64,000 bases of DNA from Stenopsyche tienmushanensis (taxonomy: Eukaryota; Arthropoda; Insecta; Trichoptera; Stenopsychidae), in assembly GCA_008973525.1 (NCBI GenBank), contig WACJ01000530.1, positions 2,046,001 to 2,110,000 on the forward strand, in the 5' to 3' direction. The stretch's first letter is position 1. Each line of letters starts with the position of its first letter. The notes beneath the pieces are model-generated. The model was not told where the DNA came from, searched no databases, and saw only the letters and a list, made by a program, of their open reading frames with translations. Both the position numbers and the translations under genes were made by a program. Of this stretch, positions 53,500 through 63,619 are shown in pieces.

Positions 53500-54535
53500 T
53501 GAATCGCTAAAAATTATAAAAATTATTATGCTAAGGATATTGATGAATCCAAAGATGTCTTCATATTTTGATTTAATTAGGGCTGCCCATTGAATAATCT
53601 TTGCCTCGTAATTGAATCTATTGGTCGGAATGCACTATAAAAAGGTAGTTTTTTGTATTCCAATTGGTAACACTTGATCTGGCGATCATGTATATGTAAT
53701 AAAATATAAAATCTTGAGCAAATGCTTTTTATAAAGTCAATATAAAGTCTTCTTACCAATCTTCTTAGGATGGTTTTGCATACAATGTAAAGCTTGGAAG
53801 ATCATATTTACCTGTAACAAAATAAATATATTTGTATTAATTTGCATCAAAATTGTTCTTGAATGTCATTTTTTTAAAATATAAATTGCGTGTAAATTGA
53901 CTCCTTATTTAGATGTTACGTATTGAATTCAATGTTGCCGACCACTGCACAAATAAAACAAAGTGTCCGCTGGTAGCGGCAAAACTCGTTTGATTTATTT
54001 GCAATTTGTTAGCGAAACCAATCAAGAATAAAATTAGCGTTCCAGGAAAATACATCCAGCATCTCCGAGGAGTCGCGGAGACGAAAACAGAAGACGCTTT
54101 TCGGTTTTCCAAATCACAAACGCCGATAGAAATTACTCAAATCAAAGGTCAAAAATGGCCACTCGTCAAAAATTTCAACAGAATTTATTACATCTTATTT
54201 GCCGAACGATGAATAAGCCTGTCGTTGCCATATTATGGCTAATAATTTATGGTACCTTCTGCGAGATGAGAACATACCGATTTTTGGATGTTAAATAAAT
54301 AATCATTCATCATTCCATGTACGGACATATAAACCGCTTTGCAACTGACAAATGCTTAAAAATTATAGCATCTGGCAATGCATATATCAAAAATCTATCG
54401 TGCGCATTGGATTTCAATCAAATTATCGAAAATTACGACATCCGAGAAGAATTTACAATGAATTCAGACTCGAATATGAATGATTTTCAAGAACTCTAAT
54501 ACATCATAAACCCTTGAAGAAGTAAGACACAGTGT
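53500..54535. other. Single-copy stretch, small unrecognised frames
   Basis: The frame 54317-54499 (60 codons, ATG after CATTCC, ending TAA) and overlapping frames at 53909-54212 on both strands have no recognised motif. No shared repeats were noticed. Confidence 0.35.
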
Positions 54536-54544
54536 TGTATCTAA

Positions 54545-54660
54545 ATTATTATGATTCAGAAAGGACATTTTTATACGCTGAGCTCGGAGAGAAACAGAAA
54601 CGGAGACGTTGTCGGTTCTAAAGTGACGCGCGAAAGTAGCCTTGACTGCGGGAGAACGTC
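54545..54660 (+). repeat. Family C repeat, 5' part
   Basis: GATTCAGAAAGGACATTTTT, ATACGCTGAGCTCGGAGAGA and AACAGAAACGGAGACGTTG. Confidence 0.65.
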
Positions 54661-54829
54661 CTTCCTGCAGCCGTGTCGAAATATTCTTATTTTATTTTCA
54701 TATTACTTTTGTTATTTAGTTATTTATGTATTCTGTCATCAAGGAGTTAATCCATATATCTTAAATCGCAGGTCTATGCGTATAAACTACAAACAATTGA
54801 TGCCCTCAAAGTCAACATAATGAACTAAT

Positions 54830-54993
54830 AGTCGAATACGCGCTACCAAGCAAAGTTGCGGTAAATATTTGAACAATGTTATATTTCATACTAATTGCCA
54901 TAAAATATTCTTTCAAATAACAAAAAAATTGGTTAAACATCTTACATACAACTTGTTTTATTTACATTTAAAAGTCGAGCGTCCTTATTGCAA
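54830..54993 (+). mobile_element. MITE family F, right half
   Basis: ATACGCGCTACCAAGCAAAG, CATACTAATTGCCATAAAAT, ATTCTTTCAAATAA, ACTTGTTTTATTTACATTTA and the end GAGCGTCCTTATTGCAAT. The left half and left TIR are absent. Confidence 0.65.
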
Positions 54994-55137
54994 TACTCGA
55001 CCATGAATGCGATTAGCGGCTCGTTTGCACCCATCTTTCGATCATTTAATTTGATGAACGAGTCATCTTCGACGCGATTTACGAGGCAATAAAAATTCTA
55101 GGATCACTCTGACGATCTCGGGCACGTAGCACGAATC

Positions 55138-55416
55138 TCAGCTGGACGTGTCAGAAAAACCAATAAATCGCAAATCATTGATTTTTTCCATAGGGGCTGC
55201 AAACGGTACCGATCCCGTGTGTCTGCATTCAAAGAGCTTTCCCCCATTGTACGCGAATTTGTAATGGCAATAACTCATTTCGCAAATAAAAGAATCCGTA
55301 AAAATAGTCCAAGGGTTTCTATACCCCCGATTTTGTTTCATTCTTGCATGTAGACACAGCCAATAGGTAAACCATACGTCGCACAAGGGTGGCGCACCAC
55401 CCTTATTATCACACAT
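55138..55416 (-). CDS. Hypothetical 92-residue ORF, unrecognised
   Basis: ATG at 55416-55414 with an AA preceding it opens 92 codons to a TGA at 55138. The product contains six cysteines, including a Cys-x4-Cys...Cys-x-His arrangement around residues 51-70, plus Trp- and Tyr-rich segments. No signal peptide or membrane helix is evident. It sits in single-copy, mixed-composition DNA between MITE F and family D. Length and composition are better than most chance frames here. No family is recognised, so coding status is uncertain. Confidence 0.2.
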   Translation of the reverse strand: MCDNKGGAPPLCDVWFTYWLCLHARMKQNRGYRNPWTIFTDSFICEMSYCHYKFAYNGGKLFECRHTGSVPFAAPMEKINDLRFIGFSDTSS

Positions 55417-55519
55417 TTAAAACATATTCATAGTATTGTAAATCAGGAAAGTTACAGTCTACCGAGCTCTCAACGTTTTCAAAACTTGAATAATTGCATT
55501 GTACACACAGACATTAAAT

Positions 55520-55640
55520 CTACAAAGCTGCTTTTTAATCTACAAGTAGTTTATGTTAATTATTGTTAAATGAGCATCGTCTAATTTCGATACAAGATGG
55601 CTAGGATTTTGGTAGACGTGGCTAAATTTGTGGCGCGGAA
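55520..55640 (+). repeat. Family D repeat, copy 4 (truncated)
   Basis: AATCTACAAAGCTGCTTTTT, AATCTACAAGTAGTTTATGT, TCGATACAAGATGGCTAGGA and GACGTGGCTAAATTTGTGGC. Family C begins right after it. Confidence 0.75.
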
Positions 55641-55644
55641 TTAG

Positions 55645-55845
55645 GAACAATGGAGGGCTATGGACAGAGACTGAGAGTGTCTTGCACGTTGAATTTGGAG
55701 AGAAACAGATACGGATAGATTAAATACAAGCTTCATACACGCTGCTGCGATCCTGATAGATAAGTGGATTTATATGGCGGACAAGCAAATGTAGCATCTA
55801 AGATTATGATGATGTTATATTAGCTCACTAAAAGGGTTAATGATA
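55645..55845 (+). repeat. Family C repeat, long copy
   Basis: GAATTTGGAGAGAAACAGAT, ACAAGCTTCATACACGCTGC, GATAAGTGGATTTATATGGC, GGACAAGCAAATGTAGCATC, TAAGATTATGATGATGTTAT and ATTAGCTCACTAAAAGGGTT. It includes the true right end of the unit. Confidence 0.75.
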
Positions 55846-55849
55846 CAAT

Positions 55850-56280
55850 AAATTCTTCTATAATATATACATAGTTCTCTTCATTAGAAATGAAGAAAGA
55901 AGGCAAGAAGTAGTATCCTGTGTTGCGCAACGCATAATTATTCATTTTCTCACAAACGAATGCTTGAAATCAATTGTAATTTTGATGAGATTTAAGGCAC
56001 AGTTTATTGATGCTACTCTAAGATCCAAGTATTTGATTGGCCCCAAAAAAATCATGATTTTTGATTGATTTTCTATTTGATAGACAGATTCACCCAATTA
56101 TACTGGAAACACCCACCTTACAATCCATATATCTACATAAACATATGTGATTATCATATATTTATAGAGGCATTTGGAGAGCATCAATTTAAAGACAATG
56201 ATATCATAGATAATACCAGTAAATTTCAAGTCGATATAAATTAAATTCGTAAAGTTATACGCCAACGAAGAGAAGCTGCC
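55850..56280. other. AT-rich stretch, nothing recognised
   Basis: No shared repeat and no convincing frame. Confidence 0.4.
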
Positions 56281-56284
56281 CTAT

Positions 56285-56620
56285 GCTGAAAATATTTTTT
56301 CCAAGCTTACGGATGTGCTCCCATACGCCCTATATAAGCATTCTTTATAAAATTTGGCAAGTATGTATATAATAAATGTCTTCATTTTTTGACCTAAAAT
56401 TATTTAAAAATATTTAAGCGTTTTTATTTTATAAACAAAAAATATTGATAAAAACACAATTTTTTATTTGATCGCTCATTATTTTTTTATTTTTTAATAT
56501 TTCTTCTCAATTATAAGTCAATCTATGGACAATATTATATAAAGTGAAAATATGTTCAAACTTTTTACTGCAAATCATTTGCTTAGGACTTAAGACTTCC
56601 GTGGTGAATAATGTCATCAC
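56285..56620 (+). repeat. Family E-related repeat, second subfamily, copy 2
   Basis: CCAAGCTTACGGATGTGCTC, CCATACGCCCTATATAAGCA, GATCGCTCATTATTTTTTTA and GGTGAATAATGTCATCACTT align with 22690-23030. Confidence 0.65.
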
Positions 56621-56624
56621 TTGC

Positions 56625-57955
56625 GCACCGAAATATGTGACTCTTCTACTCGATCAATAATTTATATATATTCTTCTTAATATACTTGATTTTAATACCC
56701 TTGTAGTACAATCTAAGTTTAAGGCCCTTTGGGCTCATTAGGCTTTACCCAAATCATATAAATACTTTCATCTTTTAGATTTGGTCTGAATTTTGTACAT
56801 AGTCATGGCGTGTGATTAATACTACAAGAATTTCAATATCAATAATACATTTGGTATAGCAAAATTCTAGTTTATATATGATGGATTTAATATAATTGTG
56901 GCAACGGGACGCCACTGGAGGGTGCATTAACTAAGGTGCGCTTTTTTCCCCCGGCCATTGAATACGAAATTGCAAATTTGTGTCGCCCGATAATGATTTG
57001 TGACCGACAGATTGAGCGTTTTTGAGCTGCAACTGCCCTTTGAGTGATTTATGTCTCTTAATTTTGTGTGCCTGCACCGAAAGATGCACTAATCCGCTGA
57101 CATTGTGCATCGCCGATGCGCGTGTGTTTGCATTCGAGCGACTATTTGAGAGCCACCGCCGTCGCCCGGAATGTGGGAAACTAAGCACTGACACACTAAC
57201 CTTGCCTAAAAAAAAATCAAAGACACTTATGCAAGAATTATGTGAGCCGCAAAACAGCGAAAATCCATTTAAAAATCCGAATTTATTTGAACCAAATTTT
57301 GAGTGACGTACTCCGAAATACATTTTGAGGAAAAAAAATCGATGGCAAATTTAAATCAAAACTCTTATTTTGAAGCTGTAAATCGTGGCGTAATAAAAAC
57401 CATTTGAAATTTATGTACTATTTTTAATATCGATAATAAATCGTAATTAACGCCGAATGTATAAACAATCCGTCATCATTTGCATTATGCATGATCCTGT
57501 CGGTCCGGCTTATAAATATGCGGATTGCAACATTTCAAGATTTTTTTTGATGCAATCAGGATGATGGCAGTGATAGGCCGTCACGAAACGCCACTGTGGT
57601 ACGTGACAAATGATGGATGTTTGCGTTTTGCGAGTGCATCGCACAGGACGCAGTGGCGTGCGTCAGCTGCACTCCCGGCCTTCAGCTCAGATGCATTGAT
57701 TTATTTGTGTCATTCAGGGAACTTACGCCAGGGGCGGCTAAACAGATGGTCCAGGAAATCGCAAAATTTGATAAATCGAACATTCCCTCCCACCCCTCTC
57801 CCGGAAATGGAGCGAAAAACGCATTATTAATTATCAACTGACCTCAAACAGCACCAATATCATACAATCCAATAAGATATTTTGCAGCGCTTCTAAATCA
57901 TAGATATTAAAATAACAAATAGATTTTTAAATAAAAATAATATTAAATAGTTTAA
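56625..57955. other. Single-copy stretch, no gene recognised
   Basis: 56930-57320 is complex and carries overlapping frames of 94 codons (plus, 57022-57306) and 130 codons (minus, 57323-56931). The plus product has a Lys/Pro/Asn-rich C-terminal half and the minus product is Ser/Phe-rich. Neither is recognised. 57480-57840 is also mixed in composition. Confidence 0.35.
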
Positions 57956-57959
57956 GTAG

Positions 57960-58204
57960 TATTATTTCAGTATATCTATATTATTTGAGAAAGTACAAAC
58001 AATAAATTGGCAAAGTTTTATCGTAATCGAATGAACGGTATGGCAGCGCATTAAATACGAACAAACAAACATTGATTTTTATATATATGATGACTATGCT
58101 TATGTTACTTGCAAAATTATTAGCAATAAGTGGACGAAGTTTTATTCCAATCCAATGAACGGTATGGTAGCGCATTTCAAACGAACAAACCCCAATTCAT
58201 TAGA
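57960..58204 (-). mobile_element. Helitron-like element, tandem 5' modules
   Basis: On the minus strand the outer module starts TCTAATGAATTGGGG at 58204, with ATGCGCTACCATACCGTTCA and TTGGACGAAG-type internal words. An inner module (CATATATATAAAAATCAATG) begins near 58089. The order is the same as at 9906-10270. The 3' CTRR end was not located. Confidence 0.55.
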
Positions 58205-58499
58205 CATTTTTTTTAATACCGATAAAAAAATTAAATTTAACAATCATCCGAAGCTAAATCCGAAAAGCGGAAAAATCCTTTTTTTTCGGAACAAAACTCA
58301 TAATCGAACCGATATAATTGTTTGGAATGGAACGAAAACCGAAAAAAAATAACGGTTCGAAACCCTGCTAAATTTGCAACAATTTCGCTACTCGCTCATA
58401 GATTCCCTCATATCTTATTCTGATTTATTCGTTAATATTGAATTCACTGTTTGAATTGTTTATTTAATTTAAAGATGTTAGTCGATTCGACTAACGGGT

Positions 58500-59560
58500 C
58501 TGTTTTAATTTCAGGTTGTTATATAGCCGGGCGGATGGGTTGGAGATAGATGGGCGTCGAATAGAAAGTCTCTCGTCTTCGATAGCTTCTTTATTAATGA
58601 AGCGCGAGAGATCTGGCCGTGGGAAGGACGTCTTTCCGCAGTCTAGACTATGCCTTTCGTTGAGATACCTCGGGATCGTTCTGGACAACACGCTAACCTT
58701 CAGACAGCACATCGAAGAAGCTGCGCAGAATGCGCAGAAGGCGGCCAATGAGATCGGACGACTCATGCCCGACATCGAAGGGTCAAAGCCGTGCAGGAGG
58801 AAAACTCTAAACGAAGTAATACACTCAATACTCTTGTACGGAGACCCGATATGGCATGAGTCGCTCCAGCATGAGAGCTATAGAATTAAAATGCCCAGGG
58901 TCCAAAGGCAGGGAGCGCTCCGAGTCACCCGAGGCACACAGAACGGTTTCAGAAGATGCGGTACTCGTGATCGCAGGAATCCCCCCGCTGGACCTCATAG
59001 CGAAAAAGAGGGCCTCGGACTATGAAGATCCCAGCACCGGACACGGATGCTTCGGAGCGTACCTGAAGTGGATTGGCAAGGAAGATCCCCCAAATGCCAC
59101 CACTGCCAAGCGAAGGTCGATGACGCGGAGCATACCATCACAGGCTATGAGGCTCGGGCGCCCCAGAGAACACTGCTGAAACAAGCACTCAGGGTAGCTG
59201 AGCTCAACATCGACAACATGGTCCACAGCATGATGGGAAGCAAGGAGAGCTGGGACCTTTGGCGCGACTACATAGAAGAAATAATGAGCGCCAAAGAAGA
59301 CAGTGAAAGAGAGAGGCGCAGGGCGCCTCTCCAACAATAGAATAGGGCCAACGACGAGGCTAGACTACCTGCTCCCCTGAAGCAATGTGTAAAACAATAC
59401 CAGGGGAACAGAGGAGACCAAAGGGAGGGGTTTAGTGGGTAGGCGCGCACTGGTGAGTCTTCCCTTATGGAAACTCATATAAACAGTCGTGAATCCCACA
59501 CTACCTGGATAATGGCAACATTAACTGGATGTCTTGCGAAGATTCTACTCCCACCGGGAA
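58500..59560 (+). mobile_element. R1-like non-LTR retrotransposon, 3' end
   Basis: A 5'-truncated copy, as is usual for LINEs. It holds the last part of ORF2 (next entry), a stop at 59338-59340, about 220 bp of 3' UTR, and a short A-rich end at about 59559-59566 (CCGGGAAAAAAAAG). The locally high G+C of this segment stands out against its flanks. Confidence 0.75.
58516..59340 (+). pseudogene. R1-like ORF2 C-terminal pseudogene (RT thumb to CCHC-type end)
   Basis: Frame 1 (58516-58965) encodes Leu-Arg-Tyr-Leu-Gly-Ile-Val-Leu-Asp, Phe-Arg-Gln-His-Ile and Ile-Leu-Leu-Tyr-Gly-Asp-Pro-Ile-Trp, the conserved end of LINE reverse transcriptase. Frame 2 (to about 59090) gives Val-Ile-Ala-Gly-Ile-Pro-Pro-Leu-Asp-Leu and Gly-His-Gly-Cys-Phe-Gly-Ala-Tyr-Leu. 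Frame 3 (to 59340) gives Cys-His-His-Cys...Asp-Asp-Ala-Glu-His-Thr, a C-terminal zinc-knuckle-like motif of R1/I-group elements; its last Cys is replaced. Two frameshifts and an apparent deletion between the second and third motifs show it is inactive. Confidence 0.75.
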
Positions 59561-59569
59561 AAAAAAGAC

Positions 59570-59690
59570 TATGCCTATGTTACTCGCGAATTCCTTAGCA
59601 ATCATTGGACGAAGTTTTATCGCAATCCGATGAACGGTATGGCAGTGCATTTCGAACGAACAAAACCCAATTCATTTTTTTATATTACGT
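59570..59690 (-). mobile_element. Helitron-like outer-module fragment
   Basis: GTTACTCGCGAATTCCTTAG, CAATCATTGGACGAAGTTTT, ATGAACGGTATGGCAGTGCA and ACAAAACCCAATTCATTTTT match the outer 5' module at 9906-10026 in reverse. The R1-like 3' end abuts it on the left, so that element probably inserted into it. Confidence 0.55.
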
Positions 59691-59694
59691 GCTG

Positions 59695-60260
59695 TACGTT
59701 TTACGTGTTTAGCGACCATTTTGTTCAGTCACAGTAAATTCTTCTGATGGAGAAGTCGTCGTGCGATTCGGTTATTCAGAGAAGACCGTACTGATACTTA
59801 CGACGAGGCAAGGAGTGGGAGATCATCAGTAAGTTCTGACAAACTTGTGCAAAAAATTGAAGAATACGTATGTAATAACCACCGTGTGACACTTAACGAC
59901 CTTGATTAAGTATTTCCTGACATTTCTGGAAGTCTCCTCGGTGATATTGTATCGAAAAAACTTGATTATAAGAAGTTGAGTGCTTGATGGGTACCCAGAA
60001 TGTTAACACTCCCGTCATACGTGAATTTTGTATCTGACACCATTGTAACGTGAAGGAAACAATACATTTTCTCCCGACCAAAGTTATGTGTATGTACAGC
60101 GTGTGTTCAAATCCATTTTTTTCCAAATACAACGATACACCACGGCAACCAAATGGTACCCAATGGGTATTCTTTTTGCACAGGAGGAAGAAACTTTTCT
60201 GGATTCTATCGTGACAGGTAATGAGACGTGGGTATGTCACTACACCCACATTATACATTA
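59695..60260 (+). pseudogene. Mariner transposase remnant
   Basis: 59750-59905 reads Arg-Ser-Arg-Arg-Ala-Ile-Arg-Leu-Phe, then Asp-Glu-Ala-Arg-Ser-Gly-Arg-Ser-Ser-Val, then Val-Gln-Lys-Ile-Glu. After stops it continues Leu-Leu-Gly-Asp-Ile-Val and Trp-Val-Pro-Arg-Met-Leu-Thr (59940-60005). These match the two helix-turn-helix regions and the WVPR(M/L)LT motif. The start of the catalytic domain, Phe-Leu-Asp-Ser-Ile-Val-Thr-Gly-Asn-Glu-Thr-Trp, is at 60197-60232; the catalytic Asp of TGDE is Asn here. About 0.1 kb more DNA than expected lies between the two. Dead copy. Confidence 0.75.
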
Positions 60261-60264
60261 TATT

Positions 60265-61190
60265 GTTGTTTTAATCTAGATTTCATGTATTCCAGAAAAC
60301 CTTTTTAAACAAATTGATCATAATCTTTTCATGCAGATTTTCATCACTTTCCAAGCAAAATTGTTTGGTCTTAAACTTCTAATTTGTACTGTTTAAAAAT
60401 GAATGCATTTAAGCGTCCCACAGTTGAAATAGCACCGAATTTAATCTATTGTATCGACTGTGCATAATAGAACGTTGGGTACTAAATCACTCATACCCTA
60501 ATGAATGGCCGTCTGGCAATCTACAAAAAAATCTTTAAATATCACAGAACGCTGCAGTGAAGATCGAATTCTAATATTAAAATTTAAAAATGAAATCATT
60601 TACAGATCTGGTCGATCAGCCCTTGAATTGCACGCCGAAAAAACAGTCCATCGCCAGATTATCAGCATTGTATCCTTCGCCGGAATCGTCCCTATTTTTC
60701 GAGTGGTGCGCTTGATATCTGATTTTTTCTGGGTCCCCCGAGCAGGTAACAGGAAACGGATGTTGGCACGTGATTAAGGATCCGGCGGGACCTCAAAATA
60801 AACGGCGGGAAGGTGTTAAAGTGAGCGCCGCAAATGCCTTTGTTTTTTGTCGCGCAGCAGCAGGTGCTAGGGCCACAACTGCATCATTGTTATCCCACTA
60901 AACGCAGACAATGGATGACACAATGGAAACGGGACGACGCTCAATTATCTGCATTCATGACTTGGAGCTTTATGACGTCCTGCACAAAGCTAATGCTCAA
61001 TTTTGGACAAGTCCGCGTGCTTAAAAATTGAGTCACCCATAAGTGACGCCTAGACGTCAGCACAGTATAATATTTACACGTGACGTTTTTTTGAATGATA
61101 TAAGCCATTTTGTTTTAGTAGAAGATAGTACAATTTCAAACATGGATAGATATATCTTGCAACAATGCATTTACATTAGCTAAATAACCG
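60265..61190. other. Single-copy stretch, no gene recognised
   Basis: The 90-codon frame 60505-60777 starts with ATG and ends before a stop but has no recognised motif. 60700-61020 is mixed in composition. Confidence 0.35.
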
Positions 61191-61194
61191 ACCA

Positions 61195-61500
61195 AGAAAT
61201 ACATTGTTTTTAAGCAAAATTTTGTTTAGCGATGAAGCTCATTTCAACAACAATAAGCAAAATTGTCATATTTGGAGTAATGAAAATCCTTTTGCTATTC
61301 AAAAAAGATGTCTATGATCAAAAAAAAGTTATGATTTAGTGTGCATTTTGGACAAATGGAATAATTGGGTCACATTTGCATACAAATTCTGTTACTGTGA
61401 ATGCTGAAGTGGGCTTCATAGTGGTAAAAAGATTTTTTTAGATCAATAAGAAAATTATAATAATACATCCTATTATTCCCGCTAATAATATCAACAATTT
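61195..61500 (+). pseudogene. Tc1/mariner-superfamily transposase remnant (DD-E core)
   Basis: From 61217 one frame reads Lys-Ile-Leu-Phe-Ser-Asp-Glu-Ala-His-Phe-Asn, then Lys-Gln-Asn-Cys-His-Ile-Trp-Ser-Asn-Glu-Asn-Pro. This is the first catalytic Asp block (FSDEAHF) and the CRIW-ENP motif of insect Tc1/mariner-like transposases. Near 61390 Val-Thr-Val-Asn-Ala-Glu precedes Val-Val-Lys-Arg-Phe-Phe, matching the later VTVN...FF block. Stops and shifts intervene, and neither end of the element is visible. It is a different lineage from the other mariner copies. Confidence 0.65.
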
Positions 61501-61504
61501 TTCT

Positions 61505-62270
61505 TGGGAGATCTAAAGAAAGTCCGCCATCTCAAAAATCCTTTCGGTGTACTTCATCACGCCGCTGTTGATGGTATAATGGTGGAAAGAATGTGTGAAT
61601 TATTGTTATCGACAAAATTAGATACGAAATAGCTATAAAGATATCATTGGCCACAATATGCTTCGGATCTTCATTCGACACATCCTCACCACGAAAATCG
61701 ACGAAACCAAACAGAGATGATGGGCATGAATCATTCCGTCCCAACAATAGAACTTATCCGTTCCGTTCCTGTCAGTCATCGTGGCATTTTCGAAAAATAA
61801 GCATAGACTGGATCGTGTCAATTTTTGAACATTTTGTCTTATCTCGTATAGATTTGTAATCACACGTCAAATTTGCTTATTCAATCGGAGCACAATGGAA
61901 TGATGCAATTGATCACATTGTTTATTTACTGTTTCATCCTGAGATGTTTTGCTCCGGGCGATGAAACAATGAAGAATCACAAGAATATCATTCTAATCCG
62001 GAGAACTTTCGAAGAATAACATTCAGGCCGTATTATAGCCAAATTACGACATAAAAATACATTTAAAACTATGGAGAACAGATAAATAAATCTTTACTAT
62101 TGACATTTGCTGTAAACAGTAACTGTATATCAAATAAACTTGAATATAATGAATTTAAAACGCCTATTTGTAGATATGATCTGCTATAAAACTTCTTGCT
62201 GAAGAAGTTAAGAAGCTGATGGAGATACTTGAATACATGATGCCAGTATATAAGAAGTCTTCTCATTCAT
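61505..62270. other. Single-copy stretch, no gene recognised
   Basis: Frames at 61647-61859 (plus) and 61532-61863 (minus) overlap and are not recognised. It may include decayed flanks of the Tc1-like remnant. Confidence 0.35.
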
Positions 62271-62274
62271 AATA

Positions 62275-62610
62275 CAAACTTTACCCTTTTGAATAGTGAG
62301 CTAATTTAAAATCATCATAATCTTAGATGCTATATTTGCTTGACCGCCACTTATCATCCGTACAAATCCACTTATCTTTCAAGACCGCTGTAACGTGTAT
62401 GAAGCTTGTATTTAAATAAATAAACACTGTCGATAGCACACAATATTCGGTCATTTGATACGATGTACACGATATATCTATCTCTGTCTCTCATTCACAA
62501 TCTCCGTCTCTGTTTCTCTCCAACCTCAACGTACAAGACACTCTCCGTGTCTGTTTGTCTTTGAATTTAGCGTGTAAGAATGCTCTTTATGAGTCACTGG
62601 AACTCGAACA
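62275..62610 (-). repeat. Family C repeat, most complete copy
   Basis: About 335 bp in reverse: GTGAGCTAATTTAAAATCAT, CTTAGATGCTATATTTGCTT, TCCACTTATCTTTCAAGACC, GTATGAAGCTTGTATTTAAA, TAAATAAACACTGTCGATAG, CACACAATATTCGGTC, CTCCGTCTCTGTTTCTCTCC and AAGAATGCTCTTTATGAGTC. Other pieces lie at 9535, 14735, 19520, 38915, 52282, 54545 and 55645. No terminal inverted repeats or poly-A were seen, so the class is open (solo LTR or SINE-like are possible). Confidence 0.75.
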
Positions 62611-62829
62611 CAACATTGTGTCTTACCTCTTTGAGGGGTTAAGTAGATTTATATAGATAATCTCCAGATTTGTCTCCAATCGAGCTATTATGAGGTGAGA
62701 TTATTTAATGTCACAAATAATGCCAAAATTTTCACTGCAGTAATACATGCCAAAGGTGGGCATTTTGATGAAAATGTCATGTAATTTTATAAAACTCGTA
62801 TAGGCGCGTATAGGATTCAAAATTTTATG

Positions 62830-62860
62830 TGCACTCTCTCTCTCTCACACCTCAAAAACT
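62830..62860 (+). repeat. (CT)n/(CA) microsatellite
   Basis: CACTCTCTCTCTCTCACACC, a short dinucleotide tract, followed to 62955 by C-rich sequence with a pair of related CCCCACCCCGTGGCCCG-like words. Confidence 0.7.
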
Positions 62861-63039
62861 GACTGTCTCCTTCTCTCCACCCCATTTTGCATTCATTCTT
62901 CGAACTTTTCCTGCCCTACCCCACCCGGTGGTCCGCCCCACCCCGTGGCCCGCTTCGTTTTATCAGACTAATATAATGCATTCATTAAACGTCTCTAAAA
63001 ACAAATTTCCTACACAAATAATAGTTGCACTAATGTAAA

Positions 63040-63175
63040 AACCTTATCGGATATACGCCCAATAATTTACCAAAGTTTCATTACAATCCAATGAACAGTA
63101 TAAGAATGCATACCTAGCAAACCCCTCGCTCCGCGACACACATTCATTTTTCTTTGTACAAATTACGCGATATAC
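63040..63175 (-). mobile_element. Helitron-like outer-module fragment, diverged
   Basis: CCAATAATTTACCAAAGTTT, CATTACAATCCAATGAACAG, TATAAGAATGCATACC and ACACACATTCATTTTTCTTT follow the same word order as the other Helitron-like 5' modules on the minus strand. No end motif is preserved. Confidence 0.4.
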
Positions 63176-63179
63176 AAGT

Positions 63180-63616
63180 TAGAAATTCTAAGAACATCCG
63201 TCCATAATCATCTGGCAAAATTGGGCTACATCACTCTTTCAGATGTGTGGCTTCCTCGTGAACTGACTGACTCAAATAAACTTCAGCGTATTTCAACATG
63301 CGATCTTCTTCAGCGACATGATAGCCAACCTTTTTTGAAGAGACTTGTCACTGGAGATGAAATTTGGATACTCTATGAGGATATCCAAAGTAATCGGTCT
63401 TGGACCAAGGGTACAGAAGCTTTAACTGTAGCTAAACCTGGCCTACATCCAAAAAAAGTTTTGTTATGCATTTGGTGGGACTGGAAGGGGGTAGTTTATT
63501 ATGAGCTACTTCAGCAAGGTGATCAATTCAACAAAATATTCTTTCCAATTAGACAATCTAAAAGATACGATGACGTCCAGGAAATTTTCAATCAAATTGA
63601 AAATACTATAGAATAG
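63180..63616 (+). pseudogene. Mariner transposase fragment with long open frame
   Basis: One frame open from about 63182 to a stop at 63614-63616 encodes Arg-Thr-Ser-Val-His-Asn-His-Leu, Trp-Leu-Pro-Arg-Glu-Leu-Thr, Leu-Val-Thr-Gly-Asp-Glu-Ile-Trp-Ile with the first catalytic Asp, Pro-Gly-Leu-His-Pro-Lys-Lys-Val, and Trp-Trp-Asp-Trp-Lys-Gly-Val-Val-Tyr-Tyr-Glu-Leu-Leu. These are textbook mariner motifs. After about 63505 similarity ends; the HxDNARPH block and the third catalytic residue are absent, and the last 30 or so codons come from other DNA. It is truncated at both ends and cannot be active, but is better preserved than the other mariner remnants here. Confidence 0.85.
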
Positions 63617-63619
63617 TTT

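Noticed and set aside
56931..57323. 130-codon minus frame and 94-codon plus frame
   Set aside because: Mutually overlapping, no known motif. Either could be an exon, but nothing favours one over the other.
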